This document shows, piece after piece, positions 32,738-44,017 of a DNA stretch of 64,000 nucleotides. The notes under the pieces are model-generated. The model saw only the letters and a list, made by a program, of their open reading frames with translations. It ran no database searches and had not been told where the DNA came from. The stretch's first letter is position 1, and the number at the start of each line of letters is the position of its first letter. The stretch is from Trichopria drosophilae (Eukaryota > Arthropoda > Insecta > Hymenoptera > Diapriidae): contig CM059582.1 in assembly GCA_030407085.1 (NCBI GenBank), positions 15,419,501-15,483,500 of the forward strand. The letters run 5' to 3'. The position numbers and the translations under genes are program-made.

Positions 32738-34276
32738 CTGTGACGGTCACGTTTTGAAACTCTCCCGCGCCTGGAAGGCATTTTGAATTTCGCGCGAATT
32801 CGCGAGAGCTTGCGGAACGCGCCGTGGCGAGGCGTGGTATGATGTTTGCAGGTTTTGGAATGCGCATATAGGTATGAGTGTTGCTTAGTCAGATAAGGTT
32901 AGATCGAAGGGGTTTTGGGAAACGGAAAACTGTATCGAAGAAGGTTAGTTACCGAGGGTATAAATTAGGGAATCGAAAAGGACGCTTCCTCTTGTTCCGA
33001 TGACCGGGGGAAAATTGTCACGCAAAGGAATACGGTACGACGACGAAGCGAGGAACGACCGCGTGGCCGGCGTGCCAGGAAAAACTCGACAAGTCCCTAT
33101 TGGTGTAAGATAAGAAGAAAGGAGACTGTTCAAAAACGACAGTCGAAAAACAATATTTTCTGGTTCCAGAATTTTCGTTTGTTTGAAGCTGTTCCAAGGA
33201 CTCCGGCAGCAGGATCGCCATCAAGGTCAACGCTGTTCCGGTTTCCGATCGACGATTTCACACGTGGCGTGAAGGAATCTGGTCCTTCTCGAATTTGGAG
33301 AAGTACCTGATTCGTCAAGGCAAGGAGTTTATTCGACGCAGTTTCGCCTCAAGGAAGTGAAACGGTGCGGAAAGTGTCCCTTCGGCAAACGGTCGCCCTT
33401 TTTGAGTTTTGGACTCAAACGAAATCTATTTTGAGCGTGGCACTCGACTGGTCGCCAAAGCGCTCATACGAAAAACAATTTAGAGGGCTCGAACGTGAGT
33501 GAACCGTGATCACGCTGAGAAACCTTTTTCCTCCCTTTAGTGGTTTCAACAGGATCGTGGAGAATTGCGTGAATTGTGCGAAATCTGCTTCTACGGAATC
33601 ATTCCGTTTTGATAAGTTCAAAACGATTCTTGTATTACCGCAGTTCTGAGTCGGTTCAGAATCTTCGGTTTCACCTGGCGAGAGGGTGACGGGTGTACGT
33701 ATCGCGCCTTTTATTCATTTTGAATGTTATGGGCTGAAATTTCGGTCCAGACACGTGTTCGGTTACTTACCCCAGTGATTTCTCGTTGGGAAAAGGATTA
33801 CGACATAAATGTTGTTAGATTCAGGTCGTATCGATAAAAGTGTTCCGGTCTAGTCAGGCATTCGTGTGTCGAGAAGGGTGATCGGTTGAGGTAAAGGGAA
33901 TTAGTAGACTCGCACCTGGTAACGTACAGGGTGCGAGGTAGAGGAACGGTGTAGGTCGTGGTAACAGGTATCCTAACCTGGTAGCCTAAAAGAGAAGTAT
34001 AAAACCGAGGGTCGGTTATTAACTCGAAACTAAAATTGTATTCCGGTGTAGCATATTCGATAGGTTCGAAACTTAGGATCGATTATTCTTTCAGAGCGAA
34101 GATTGTAATCCGGAGTAATAGAATTTGTATTGCGTTTACTTTTGGTTGTGTAAGTATGGTGTGCGTGAAATTGAATGAGAGTATTTATGCGAAATAACTC
34201 GGGCAATCCTGGCGGAGAAAATAGTTACTAGTGTCCTTTCAAATATATAAAGAATAAGGCATTTTTGTACTTGTAA
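32738..34276 (+). mobile_element. 1.5-kb solo LTR, fuller copy
   Basis: Starts TGTGACGGT and shares about 820 bp, at high identity, with 56,488-57,310. It carries a core promoter (GGTATAAATTAGGG near 32,958), a transcribed-type GC-rich leader and ends near TTGTACTTGTAACG. No gag or pol flanks it. The spurious small frames inside occur in both copies and are not genes. Confidence 0.65.
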
Positions 34277-34652
34277 CGTTCGTTTAAGACCGCTTTCCGC
34301 GCGCGCCGATTGACTTCATCTACTGCGCGATAGGGCGCAGTAGATACAGACAGTAACAGTGAGACGAGCATTTCACGCATATAAACAAATTGCCATTTAA
34401 AGCACTATTTTTTTTATTTGGTTGTATTACATTTTTTACCGTAAAATAGGAAAGTGTTACCTGATTTCTGTCGAAAGAATTACTATCTCAAACATTACAC
34501 AAAACGACGTTTTTTCGAAATTTGACCCCGTGTTTCGTGAAACCAAGAGCTACTAAAAAATGTTCATTATCGGATTCGGATTCAGCGACCCCGAATTAAC
34601 AAAGATGAGCTCATTTCATCTCCGAAACACAAAATTGCTTCAAATTTGTTGA
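34277..34652. other. Non-coding lead into the Mutator-like fragment
   Basis: Contains a short inverted pair CTACTGCGC...GCGCAGTAG at about 34,319-34,345 and dispersed-repeat words such as TTCAGCGACCCCGAATT. No frame is recognised. Confidence 0.35.
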
Positions 34653-35022
34653 CCAGTGATATCTTACTTTACACAGAACAACAATGGGAGCGTAACTCAT
34701 CTCATATGGAAAATAACTCCGAAAAAACTTTTTGATGGCATCAAAATCGTGCAACTGGGAGCAAACATTGCTGCGTGCCAATTCAATGAAGGCTCATATT
34801 CGCTCCTATCCTTTTTACAGGAGATGGGTGTATACTGGTCCAAGAGCCCATGAGTACCAAAGAAGACAGGACGCCGAACGCGTAAAAAACGGAGAATTTA
34901 TAGCGAACCCAACTTCAAAAGAAGAACGTACACATCGTCGAATCAAGCAGCAGGAGGCTATTAACTTCGCAGTTGGGTCTGGAGATCTCCTTTATGGTCC
35001 AGGAATCGACAATTCTATGTAA
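34653..35022 (+). pseudogene. Mutator-like transposase, C-terminal fragment
   Basis: The first frame reads TQNNNGSVTHLIWKITPKK and then LGANIAACQFNEGSYSLL; after a frame change near 34,830 the second frame continues with TGPRAHEYQRRQDAERVK and ends LLYGPGIDNSM. I recall this order, ending in 'LYGPGI', as the C-terminus of the insect Mutator-like transposase family. The N-terminal and catalytic parts are absent. The wording and frame break show a dead fragment. Confidence 0.7.
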
Positions 35023-35577
35023 GTTGAAAAAAAATGTTTCGATAAAAAACGATTTTACGATACATAATTGCATGTAAAACTTTAAACGCGTTTTTCTCGA
35101 AATGTCATTATTCAAGTCGCTGAACATCGTACCCAAAAAACTATGGCATTTTTTTTATTTTCCCTATTTTCATTTTTGTTTTCATGTTACCGATATAAAA
35201 TGGCCGTCGTTTTATAGTGAATTTTGTCATTTGAACGTTCCCGCCAGTTAAAAAAAAAAGAAAAAAATTATATTGGAACGTTGTTACCTCTCAAAAGTTA
35301 TCTAATAATGATTTTCTTTTGGTTTCATGATTTCTGATGAGTTCATCAGGAGTTAGGGCGTTCACCGCGACCAGGCTCGAAAAAAACACGTCCATGCAAA
35401 ATGGCCGTTATCGGGTCCGCAGAGGATATTTTTATGCGAAAATTTTTGCAAAATATTATTAAAAATATACTTAATAACATGTAACTTACTACAATATAAT
35501 CAGATTAAATAGAAACTAAAAAATGAGGCTTTTTCATACGATTGACCCGCATAAGCCCTTAGCGATACAAAAACTTT
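35023..35577. other. Non-coding spacer, no gene seen
   Basis: AT-rich with two copies of 'AAAATGGCCGT' words (near 35,198 and 35,399), possibly terminal sequence of the Mutator-like element. No gene. Confidence 0.35.
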
Positions 35578-36180
35578 TTATATGTTCAAGGCATTATCAT
35601 ATGTCGGAAAAGTAAATCCTGAACCATGGCGAAAGCTCCCATCTTATTATGTACGCGAACTATGCGAACCATTCGATTCGCATAATTAGATACGGATATG
35701 ACGGAGATAATATTTTAGTTTCGTTTTGCCCCCCCCCCCGTCCCATAAGAAACCAGTGGTTTTAGTATTATCATCTAAACATAAATACGGACGTATGGAC
35801 GAAGAAAAGGGCAAACCATAAATTACATGCTTTTACAACAAGACTAAATGCGGAACCGATGTGTTTGGCCAACTATTCGTGTACACGCCGAACAAACCGA
35901 TGGACGATGCGTTTTTTTTATGCTCGACCAGGCAAGCATTATCGCGTCTATATTATACCACTTTTTGCCAGAAAATGAGGTGCGAAACAGAAATCGGTTT
36001 TTGAAAGAACTTGCTTTAACGTTAATAAAGCCCCATCTTCATGAACGTCTAGCTGTGCCAGGACTTAACAGACAAATTCTCAATAATATTCGAGAAACAA
36101 GCTGTTCATTGCGAAAGCACGAATTTTTTTATTTCAAAACAATAACAATAAAAACAATCATTGTTTGTTTGTTGCTATGA
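35578..36180 (+). pseudogene. piggyBac-type transposase remnant
   Basis: Segments in shifting frames follow the order of a piggyBac transposase: LSYVGKVNPEPWRKLPSYYV, then a gap with a C10 run, then SKHKYGRMDEEKGKP, CFYNKTKCGTDVF, and RVHAEQTDGR, FFMLDQASIIAS and RNRFLKELALTLIKPHL. piggyBac enzymes cut and paste DNA at TTAA sites. The end is interrupted after NNIRE by a small rearranged insertion (36,094-36,390). The cysteine-rich C-terminus is missing and several stops are present, so it is inactive. Confidence 0.8.
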
Positions 36181-36390
36181 TTGTTTTTAAAAAAGGACCG
36201 ACATTAACCAAGAATTAATCTTATAATTATTCATTTTTCAAGTGGTCAAGAAATGATAAAATTGTTGCTTTCGCAATGAACAGTTTGTTTCTAGAATATT
36301 AATATAAAAACCAAAAAATTATGATTGTTTTTATAAAAGGACCGACGTTAACCAAGAATTAATCTTATAATTATTCAATATTCGAGAAAT
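36078..36390. repeat. Small inverted and direct duplication within the piggyBac remnant
   Basis: About 40 bases around GCTGTTCATTGCGAAAGC (36,098 on) recur inverted at 36,266-36,305. About 58 bases (GGACCGACRTTAACCAAGAA core) occur at 36,176-36,235 and again at 36,321-36,380 in direct order. CAATATTCGAGAAA appears on both sides of the block. Confidence 0.75.
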
Positions 36391-37120
36391 CCTGCGAATC
36401 CAATAAAATAATGTTTTTGTTGTGAATGCCCAAAAAATGGACAAGCGAAAACGCTATTACTATTTTAATTCGATAATTTAAATTTAAAATAATATACAAT
36501 ATATATTTCAAAAATTGCAAATTTTACAAAATTGTTGAGAAGGTAGGGTGGGTCGAGGAAAAATTTCAAATTTGCGACAATAATTGCGACGAATCGAGAG
36601 TGGAATTCGATTGATTTTATTCCATTCTAGTGGTACGTCGCTTAAATAGTCAAATTAAAATTATTTTATTTTATATTAAATTTGGAAAGTAGGCAACTTT
36701 CGACCGTTGGTGCGACGAGCATTATAGTCCAGTCGTCAGAGGTGTAATTTTTCGTCCGAGCAGCCTGAAAATTGGTAGGTTAGGTTAGGTATACAACTTT
36801 ACAAACCTCATCTGCAGCATTACACCTTGATCAGCATTTATAAATTTATACTGGAGAAGCAGGATATTTTGTTTTGTCAACACCAGCACAATTACGTTTT
36901 AAAATAATAGTAAAACGAGAAATGCGATGCGGTGCAATTCACAAAGGCAGTCAAAAGCATGATAATAAATATAATAAAAGTAGATAAGTTTCGATTTATT
37001 GCGTACTCTAAAAATAATGGATCCGGGATAACTAAACGCTGTAAATGTCTTACTCGAAGAATAGTTTTCGATAGATTTCAGAAATTACCATTGAATAAGA
37101 AAATCTACCGAGGATATAAA
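36391..37120. other. Upstream region of the lipase gene
   Basis: AT-rich with no recognised gene. An ORF opens at 36,932 and runs into exon 1 of the lipase; its extra N-terminal part is basic and not signal-like, so I favour the later ATG. A short TAGGTTAGGTTAGG run at 36,775-36,789 is discussed among rejected items. Confidence 0.4.
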
Positions 37121-38726
37121 ATGAATTTTAGTAGTTTAACAATTGTGTTTTTTATAGGTAATGTTATGTTTTTACTATTTATTGTTAACTGGAATATGAT
37201 TATATTTTGTAACGAATTTTTTGCTAATGAACATGCTAGTTTGTTCAATACTTATTTTAATACATTCGAAAAAATAATCACGAATTGACAATAAATTGAT
37301 TTATTATTTATTATATCAAATATCTATTTTTAGGCGTGTCACGTTTATATGGGGAAATCCTAAAATATCGTGAGAAATACGCAAACTTTAAATCGTTGCG
37401 CGATATAAAAGCTGTTTTATACACCACTATCGAGCCAAAAAATGGAATAAAATTACTTACGACAGATGGGCTTATTCAGGAGAACATTGAATCCATGAAT
37501 GGAACCCATTGGACTAAAGTGTTAATCCACGGTTGGGAAGCTTTTGGTGGCAGCAGTTGGCCTCAAGATTTCTTAGATGCATATATGTTCGACCCTGAAC
37601 GATCTGTTCCTTATAATATAATCGTCATTGAATGGCTGCGAGCTAAGAACTTAACTCCGTTCAATTGGAGTTTATATATAACAAAAGTAATTAATAGTTT
37701 AAAAATTAGTCCTTAAATTTAATTTTAAATCTTTTAAATCTTTTAAATTCTTTTAGTTCAAAGGTTTTTTTTCTGCGTGGAAAGTTAATGTTTTGTTAAT
37801 TTTGTTTTAAATTTAACAGACAGGAAAACAGATAGCAGAGTTTCTTAAAGTATTGAACGCCAGCAATCGTATTGACTACAGTAAAACTCACTTAATTGGG
37901 CATAGCTTCGGAGCTCAGGTTTCCGGAGCCGTTGGTTATTACACCGATGGAAAAATTACAAGAATTACAGGAATGGATCCAGCATTATTAGTAGAAGGCG
38001 CAGAACATTTGCGAAAAAGTGATGCAAAATATGTAGACGTAATTCACACATCTATTCTAGGAGATAAACGCGTACTTGGCCACATTAACTTTTATCCCAA
38101 CGGTGGTGAATATCAGGACTGCAGTAAGATATTACCCATTTATTGTCACTGCATATGGATAATTAGCCTTCACTAGATTTACAATTTATTTATATATAAT
38201 ATTGTGCATATAATTTGTAGCTAAATGTGTAATCAATGTTTCGATTTCAGACGGAATCTGTTCACATTTCCGGGCTCACGAATTTATGTTGGAGTCTATT
38301 CGAAACCCGTCCATCTTTGCAGCAAAAGAATGCCGCTGTTATATGTCGTATCTGATGAATAACTGTGAATCAAATGAAGTTGCGTTCATGGGAGAACATG
38401 TGAATGAAACATTAATTGGAAATTTCTTTTTGCACATTGCTAAATCCAACAAAACTGATACCAGTTCTTTCACGATGGCTAACCAGCACCCGCTGGAGAG
38501 TATGCTAAAAAATTACGACAAAATTAAAAAACAAATTCAGGCATCAAATACGACAAATGACGTTTGCCAATATGTTCCAAGGCAATTCGATGGCGTTGTA
38601 AGTTCATCTGGTCGGACTATGCGAGCCCTCTCTCAAGCCGTTATTTTCCTAAAGGAATTGACGCCTTTCAAACGTACCAAAACGAATCGCTTTAAACTTT
38701 ACTCGCTGCTACGCAATCCAATGTAA
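37121..38726 (+). CDS. Secreted lipase of the pancreatic lipase / phospholipase A1 family
   Basis: Four exons join in phase: 37121-37157, 37334-37686, 37820-38123 and 38251-38726, giving 389 residues. Introns have GT-AG ends. The start chosen gives a short hydrophobic leader (MNFSSLTIVFFIG), consistent with secretion. The catalytic triad is visible: Ser159 in LIGHSFGAQVSG, Asp183 in GMDPA and His237 in CSHFRAHEF. The Ser-Asp spacing (24) is that of the family; the short Asp-His distance (54) implies a short lid, as in insect phospholipase A1-like members. The likely reaction is hydrolysis of ester bonds in glycerolipids or phospholipids outside the cell. A GTAAGT sequence at about 38,599 could be a further donor, so the last 40 or so residues are uncertain. 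It is the only ordinary host-type gene here, and is flanked by transposon debris. Confidence 0.87.
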
Positions 38727-39189
38727 TATTTTCAAATTTACGTTAGGAAATTGTTCTTGGATACACGTACTACAATACGTCTATCTAACGACTTTTCATC
38801 ATGAATATCGAATTACCGAATTATTTCAGTATGAAGTGTTACGTTTTGTCCGCACATTTTCTATTTTGATGTTTTAATATCGCCTGCAAATCAAATATAA
38901 AAAAAACGAAATACTGCACTATTTTACTGAGACAAATTAACTTCACTTCTTACAAATATGAGGAACCCAAACTTAGTATTAACTGTATATAACGTGCAAA
39001 GGGTGGCATAAAAGCGACTATAATCAATAAGAATAACAATCACTTTATGTTACCAATCCCCTAATGTCAAATATATGAAGGAATCAAGTAACTAAGAAAT
39101 ATGCTTTTTTACAAATAACTTTTTTTTACGAATAACTAAAGGGATTATCTGAAATTCGTATTTTTTAAACAAAAATTACAAAAATTTAT
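38727..39189. other. 3' flank of the lipase, no gene seen
   Basis: AT-rich sequence with possible 3' UTR. No repeat or coding frame is recognised. Confidence 0.4.
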
Positions 39190-39470
39190 TTTTTGTAATT
39201 GTGTGCGTAAAGTTAGTGCGTAAAGTACTTTTGATGCCTGTTTTTCGTGCGTAAAGTTCACTTTTACGCACTCCCGACGACAAAATTCGTAAAGTGAACG
39301 GTCGGGCGTAAAGTTGTACTTTACGCACGCAACCAGGCATCAAAACCTTACGCACTCTCTTTACGCACCCAATTACAAAAACTAGGATACCTAACATGTG
39401 TGTAAAATATAACAGTTACGCATCGGTCGGGAATTTTACACGTCACTCGGCGCCTCGTATGCAAATCGGT
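39190..39470. repeat. TTTACGCAC-family palindromic MITE, copy 1
   Basis: Outer parts are reverse complements (TGTAATTGTGTGCGTAAAG against CTTTACGCACCCAATTACA), as are inner CTTTTGATGCCTG and CAGGCATCAAAA. GCGTAAAG words recur every 15-30 bases on both strands. A tail with AGGATACCTAAC and CACTCGGCGCCT is shared with the copy at 58.24-58.53 kb. Confidence 0.8.
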
Positions 39471-39800
39471 GTGCGAGAGGAAAGAAAACGGAAAATAAAA
39501 TTAGATACGCGAGTGGCTCGTTTGAAAAAAAGTTAATTGAATATTGGTGCCGTCTGAAAATCTTTCCGGTTCGGACACGAGGCATAAGGGATAACAGCAG
39601 AAAATTTGCACACTCGCTTTCCTAGCATGTAAGGAGGCACATCGGGAGTGAAACAGAATCCGGTAGGAGGAGACGCGATTCCGATTGGGGTAAGTGAGAA
39701 AGAAAAATAAAAGGGAACTCGGTTAACGCGTTCGGATTAATTTTTTAGAATTTCCGTTTTCGTCTTGGTCGACGTCCTCTTTGTCGTCATCGTCATAGTC
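39471..39800. other. Flank of the large LTR element
   Basis: No gene seen. It ends in a GTCGTCATCGTCATAGTC run that resumes just after the 3' LTR, marking the insertion site. Confidence 0.5.
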
Positions 39801-40234
39801 GTTACGGACGGAATCGATGTTTTATCAACTGCGGTACCCGGCGTAGGTTTTTTCCCACAGAGGTGGTTTTCCCTACGCCATTGCACACCCGAATGGAGGT
39901 ACCTCTCCAAATGAAGCAGGCCTGTTAGGTAAATTATGTAAAAGGCCCTTCGAAATGGTGACGATCTCGATAAAAGAATTTGTATTTCGAATAGTATAAT
40001 CGATATATAATATGACGTTGTAGTCTATTTAAATGTTCGAGAAATTGAAAAGTCGAACTAAGATGTAAAAAATTGACGATCGGGATTTTTCAGTACGTTT
40101 AGGGACGTCGTCGGGTTAGGAAGTCCGCGTCGCGATCGGATCGTCACCGGTTGATCGCAATAAATTTTAAATAGTTTCTTGTGGCCGATCAAATCACGCG
40201 TTTTATTTCAAAGCCCTTCCACCATTCGTTAACA
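39801..40234 (+). repeat. 5' LTR of the non-autonomous element
   Basis: Begins GTTACGGACGG and ends TTCGTTAACA. AATAAA lies near its 3' end (GCAATAAATTTTAAATAG). The base before it is C where the 3' LTR has T (TGTTACGG), a likely point change. Confidence 0.85.
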
Positions 40235-40237
40235 AAA

Positions 40238-40255
40238 TGGTGCCGAAACCCGGGA
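40238..40255 (+). promoter_or_regulatory. Primer-binding site
   Basis: TGGTGCCGAAACCCGGGA starts three bases after the LTR end. TGG at the start pairs with a tRNA CCA end, the usual primer for minus-strand synthesis. Which tRNA would need a search. Confidence 0.75.
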
Positions 40256-40930
40256 CTGCTCCCGGGTATGGTGGAAGTGGCTTTTTCGCGAGCTCGCCGA
40301 ACATTGCGCCGTGTATATGTGTGGAACTTCACACCGGGTTTGTGACTCCGCGTTGCAGCATTTTTCGTGAGCGGTCGGAGATGTGACAACGATCGCGGGA
40401 TTTCTTGGACGTCATGGAGTGGACGTCGCTAAGAATTTGCTGCGTACGTCGTCTGTGAGACTTGGGAACCGTTTGACAGGAAGCCTCCAGAAGACAACAC
40501 CATCATCAACCTCCGTGGCTACAGCGATCAGTTACCGGTATGCGATGGGAATGCAACATCGGTAAAATGGACTTAAGCATGGTGAGCTGTACATTTTTTC
40601 GGGTTCTGTAACGGAGTAATTTGCATTTTTGGTTGCGCGTTCGCTTTGCGACTCCATTTTATGCTTTGACGCGCGATCGTGTTTTGTCGTCCTCCACGAC
40701 GCTCGATTTGAGAGTGGAAAATAATTACGACGCTTCATTGACAGTTTGTTAATTCACGGTCGTATTTGTTAATAATAATAGTGTTTGTTTTTTGTCGACG
40801 ACTTTTTCCACCTGTATTAATTTAATTTGCATCTAACACGTTCGAATGTCCTCTAATTGCTTTTGGAGTTCGGGTAGTTCATTAAGAAAGAGTTGAAAGT
40901 TGAAACGCGCTTCGTCTGCACGTACATGTA

Positions 40931-41190
40931 CAGTAGACGCTCGATATAAGAACCATCGCTATAAGAACCGATCGGTATAAGAACACTTTTTTGATCATTA
41001 CAGTGCCTACGAACATTCGAGATGTATCCCCTCCATACACTTTTCGCTGGCTAGCCGTTCCGCGCATTCCGTCGAGCCCACCTAAGCATACAAGAGAAGA
41101 GGAAGCATCAATTCCCCTCCAATGGTTCTTATATCGGCGCTTGGCGGGTAAGCTCGGAACGGACGTAGTTCTTATATCGAGCGTCTACTG
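40931..41190. mobile_element. pogo/Tc1-like MITE with perfect terminal repeats
   Basis: The 260-bp insert begins CAGTAGACGCTCGATATAAG and ends with the exact complement of that and three further bases. TA flanks both ends (40,929-40,930 and 41,191-41,192), the target duplication of Tc1/mariner/pogo elements. It has no transposase and is nested in the non-autonomous LTR element. Confidence 0.85.
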
Positions 41191-43700
41191 TATCTTACGC
41201 TGTCTGATTCGTCTTTTAATGTAGAAGGGTTCTAAAGTTAAATAGATACCGCTAATTTTATGAATGCCTTTTTTGAAAATAATTCGGAAATAATTTACTT
41301 CAGTTGGAAAATCAAAATAAATGATAGAAAAATTACTCTTTCGCTCGATATCATTAATTTGCACATTGCCATGACACAAGTATGACGTTGATCTGTTTAT
41401 GTCTAAGATAAAAATAAAGTTCTATAAAATTTGATAATATGTGCGGTGATAAATGTGATTTGGCATAAACATCACATGTTCCAGATTTTCGCAAACAATA
41501 CGTTACCATTATAAGTATTGGTCTCCGTTTAATTTAAATCTTATATATACAGTACTCATATTCAGACATGAACGCGAAATTATCGACTTCCCTATAGTTC
41601 GTCGGTAAGGAAGAAATCATTGAAATTTATATCGTAAATGGTTTATTTACTTTGGAACCCTCTCAAAACGAATATCTATTCCAAATATTTTACCTGTAAG
41701 AATGAACGTTTATTAATAAAGTATTTTAAGTGATGTAACCGAATAGTGTATTTAAAATGGAATGAATTCTGCAAGCTCTGTTTGAATTCGCCAATATTCA
41801 CGATGATTAATTTATTCAAATTACAGGTTGAATTGAATAATTTATATTAATAACGAATAAGAATTCGAACAAATTTTAGAATAGGGATAAATTTTAAATT
41901 CTAAATTAGATTATATTGAGAATCGAACATAAATACGGGCATATATGCAGGGAAATAGAACGAAAAATCATTAAGTCTATAATTGTAAATTTAATCATTA
42001 AAAGTGTGAATTGTGCGAAGTTGGATGACCAAATGTTAGGCATACGATTACGTACAGATCACTTTACGATACGTTTGGCAAAGTTTTTATTCAACGTTGC
42101 AATTCGGCAATTTAAGCCGAAATATCGATCTTCGAGTTTATTGAATATTAAATACAAATCAGCGCCTTTGACAGGTGTTCTGACGAACATCATCTTTCTC
42201 TAGATGTCCGTAAGAACATAGCGCCTTTATAAATGTTGAAACGAAACTGTTTACGAAAAATTTGATAGCTTGACCGCGCGTATTATTTCATCTGTTCTGA
42301 ACATAAATTTGGTGCATTGAAACATAATCGAAAGAACTCCGCATTTTCTCAAACAGAAGTTTGATAGAAAAGAATAGGTTTTGACGGCGATTGATTATTG
42401 ACTTTATCATGTAGATTGTAGAAATTTGATTTGTTTGTAAATATGGAAACAAAGTAGCACGATGGATGTGTAATGGGAATATGATTCTAATTGCAAATAA
42501 AACAGAAGTTCGACGTTTTCATGAAAGGTTTGGTATCAACTTCAAATCAAATTTGTGCGCGAATGACAATTTGAATGGTAATAACTAATATAAATCATAA
42601 TACATATAATGAGTGTTCATGTTTGTGAAGGTCATGATTAATTTTACATAGGTCCCGATCCAGACAATGGATTGCGGGCTTGTCGTCTTTATAGCTGCTC
42701 TTGCCTTTGATTGATATGTCCCATTATTTGGATGATATGATGACATGACGAATCGAAATTGAATTGATTAAAAATTTCTAACATGTTTGGACTCGTATTC
42801 GAAAACATGAGCCTTTGAATTATTAATATCTGTTTTTTTATGGAATTTTCATGAAAACTCCTCGAGACGATCGCAAGAGTCGATGGTCACGAGCAAATCG
42901 CCTATCCTACTTTACGAGACGGTTGTATTGTGCGAAATGATTCGCTTATGACGACTTTTCAAGGAATGCATTTCAAATGTCTACGTAATTTAGGTATTGT
43001 CGAGTCAGCCGAGATAGATTAAAAGATGAAACTTCAAATGAAATCGATACCAAACTAGAGCCGCTGTTAATGCCTAATAGTCGTTCAGTTCGTGAGTAAA
43101 TAGCAGTCGGTCAATTATATGTTTTTTCTTGTTTTCTGAACTGTCATAATATTACTATGATAATATAATATAAACAAAGCTTGCAGATCTACGACATGAT
43201 GTGTTTTAAGAAATGTAATTTGGTAGACGTAGAAAACGATTCACAAACGCAATCGGATAAGTTGAGGCAGTCAGGAACAACAATTGTTACGGACATAATT
43301 GTCATAAATATAGGTACTGGGCACATTTGTAAAGGTCCTAAACTGGCGACGATATGAATTATTATGCTGTGTAAACTGTTTTTAAAATAGTTTAAAGGTA
43401 ATTTGTGAAATGTAAAGGATAAATATAATGCATGTTAATTATAAGGTGTGGAATGAAGCTTTATGTATGAAATTGAAACTGGCCGCAGATTCGAAAAAAG
43501 AATGGTTCGCAATTACAAATACTAAGTTTTCGAAAAACCAGCAACTCTGAAATGTCAATTCATTCATAAGTAACAATAATTAAATAGTTGCAATGAAATA
43601 AATAACAATTTTTACTAATATTTCGAACATGTGGCTGCGAATATGCGGTTAGTTTCAGTTTCATGTTTTTGAAATTCTTGTATGTGGCCATTGTCTCACT

Positions 43701-44017
43701 TCTAAATGGATAGTAGCTCTTTGGTTTCGAGCACGTGGATTCGAAGTCGCGCTTCGAATTTTGGTCAGTGCTGGCTTTTGAGTGAACAAGAAGTTTAGAG
43801 GTTCGTAGCATGGCATTTTGATTTGGTTTGAACTTATTATGAGAGCTCACTGTGAACACGAAGTTCATAAGTTTGGATTGAGGATAATGTCCGATTTGCC
43901 ACTGTATCGCCTCTAAATGGATAGTAGCCAGTTGGTTTCGAGCACGTGGGACGGAGTCGCGCTCTGTCTTTGGTCAGTGCTGGCCCTCTGGTTGACAAGA
44001 AGTTTGGAGGTTCGTAA
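43701..44017 (+). repeat. Two direct copies of a ~107-bp unit
   Basis: 43,701-43,808 and 43,912-44,017 share TTGGTTTCGAGCACGTGG, TTGGTCAGTGCTGGC and GACAAGAAGTTTGGAGG-type words with about 15-20% difference; period about 211 bp. They lie in the internal region of the non-autonomous LTR element. Confidence 0.75.

Noticed and set aside
36775..36789. TAGGTTAGGTTAGG, like the insect telomere repeat
   Set aside because: Fewer than three units and such words are common in insect DNA; not evidence of an interstitial telomere.
36932..37120. Upstream extension of lipase exon 1
   Set aside because: It is basic and lacks a signal-like segment; the ATG at 37121 gives the better leader. It may be 5' UTR.
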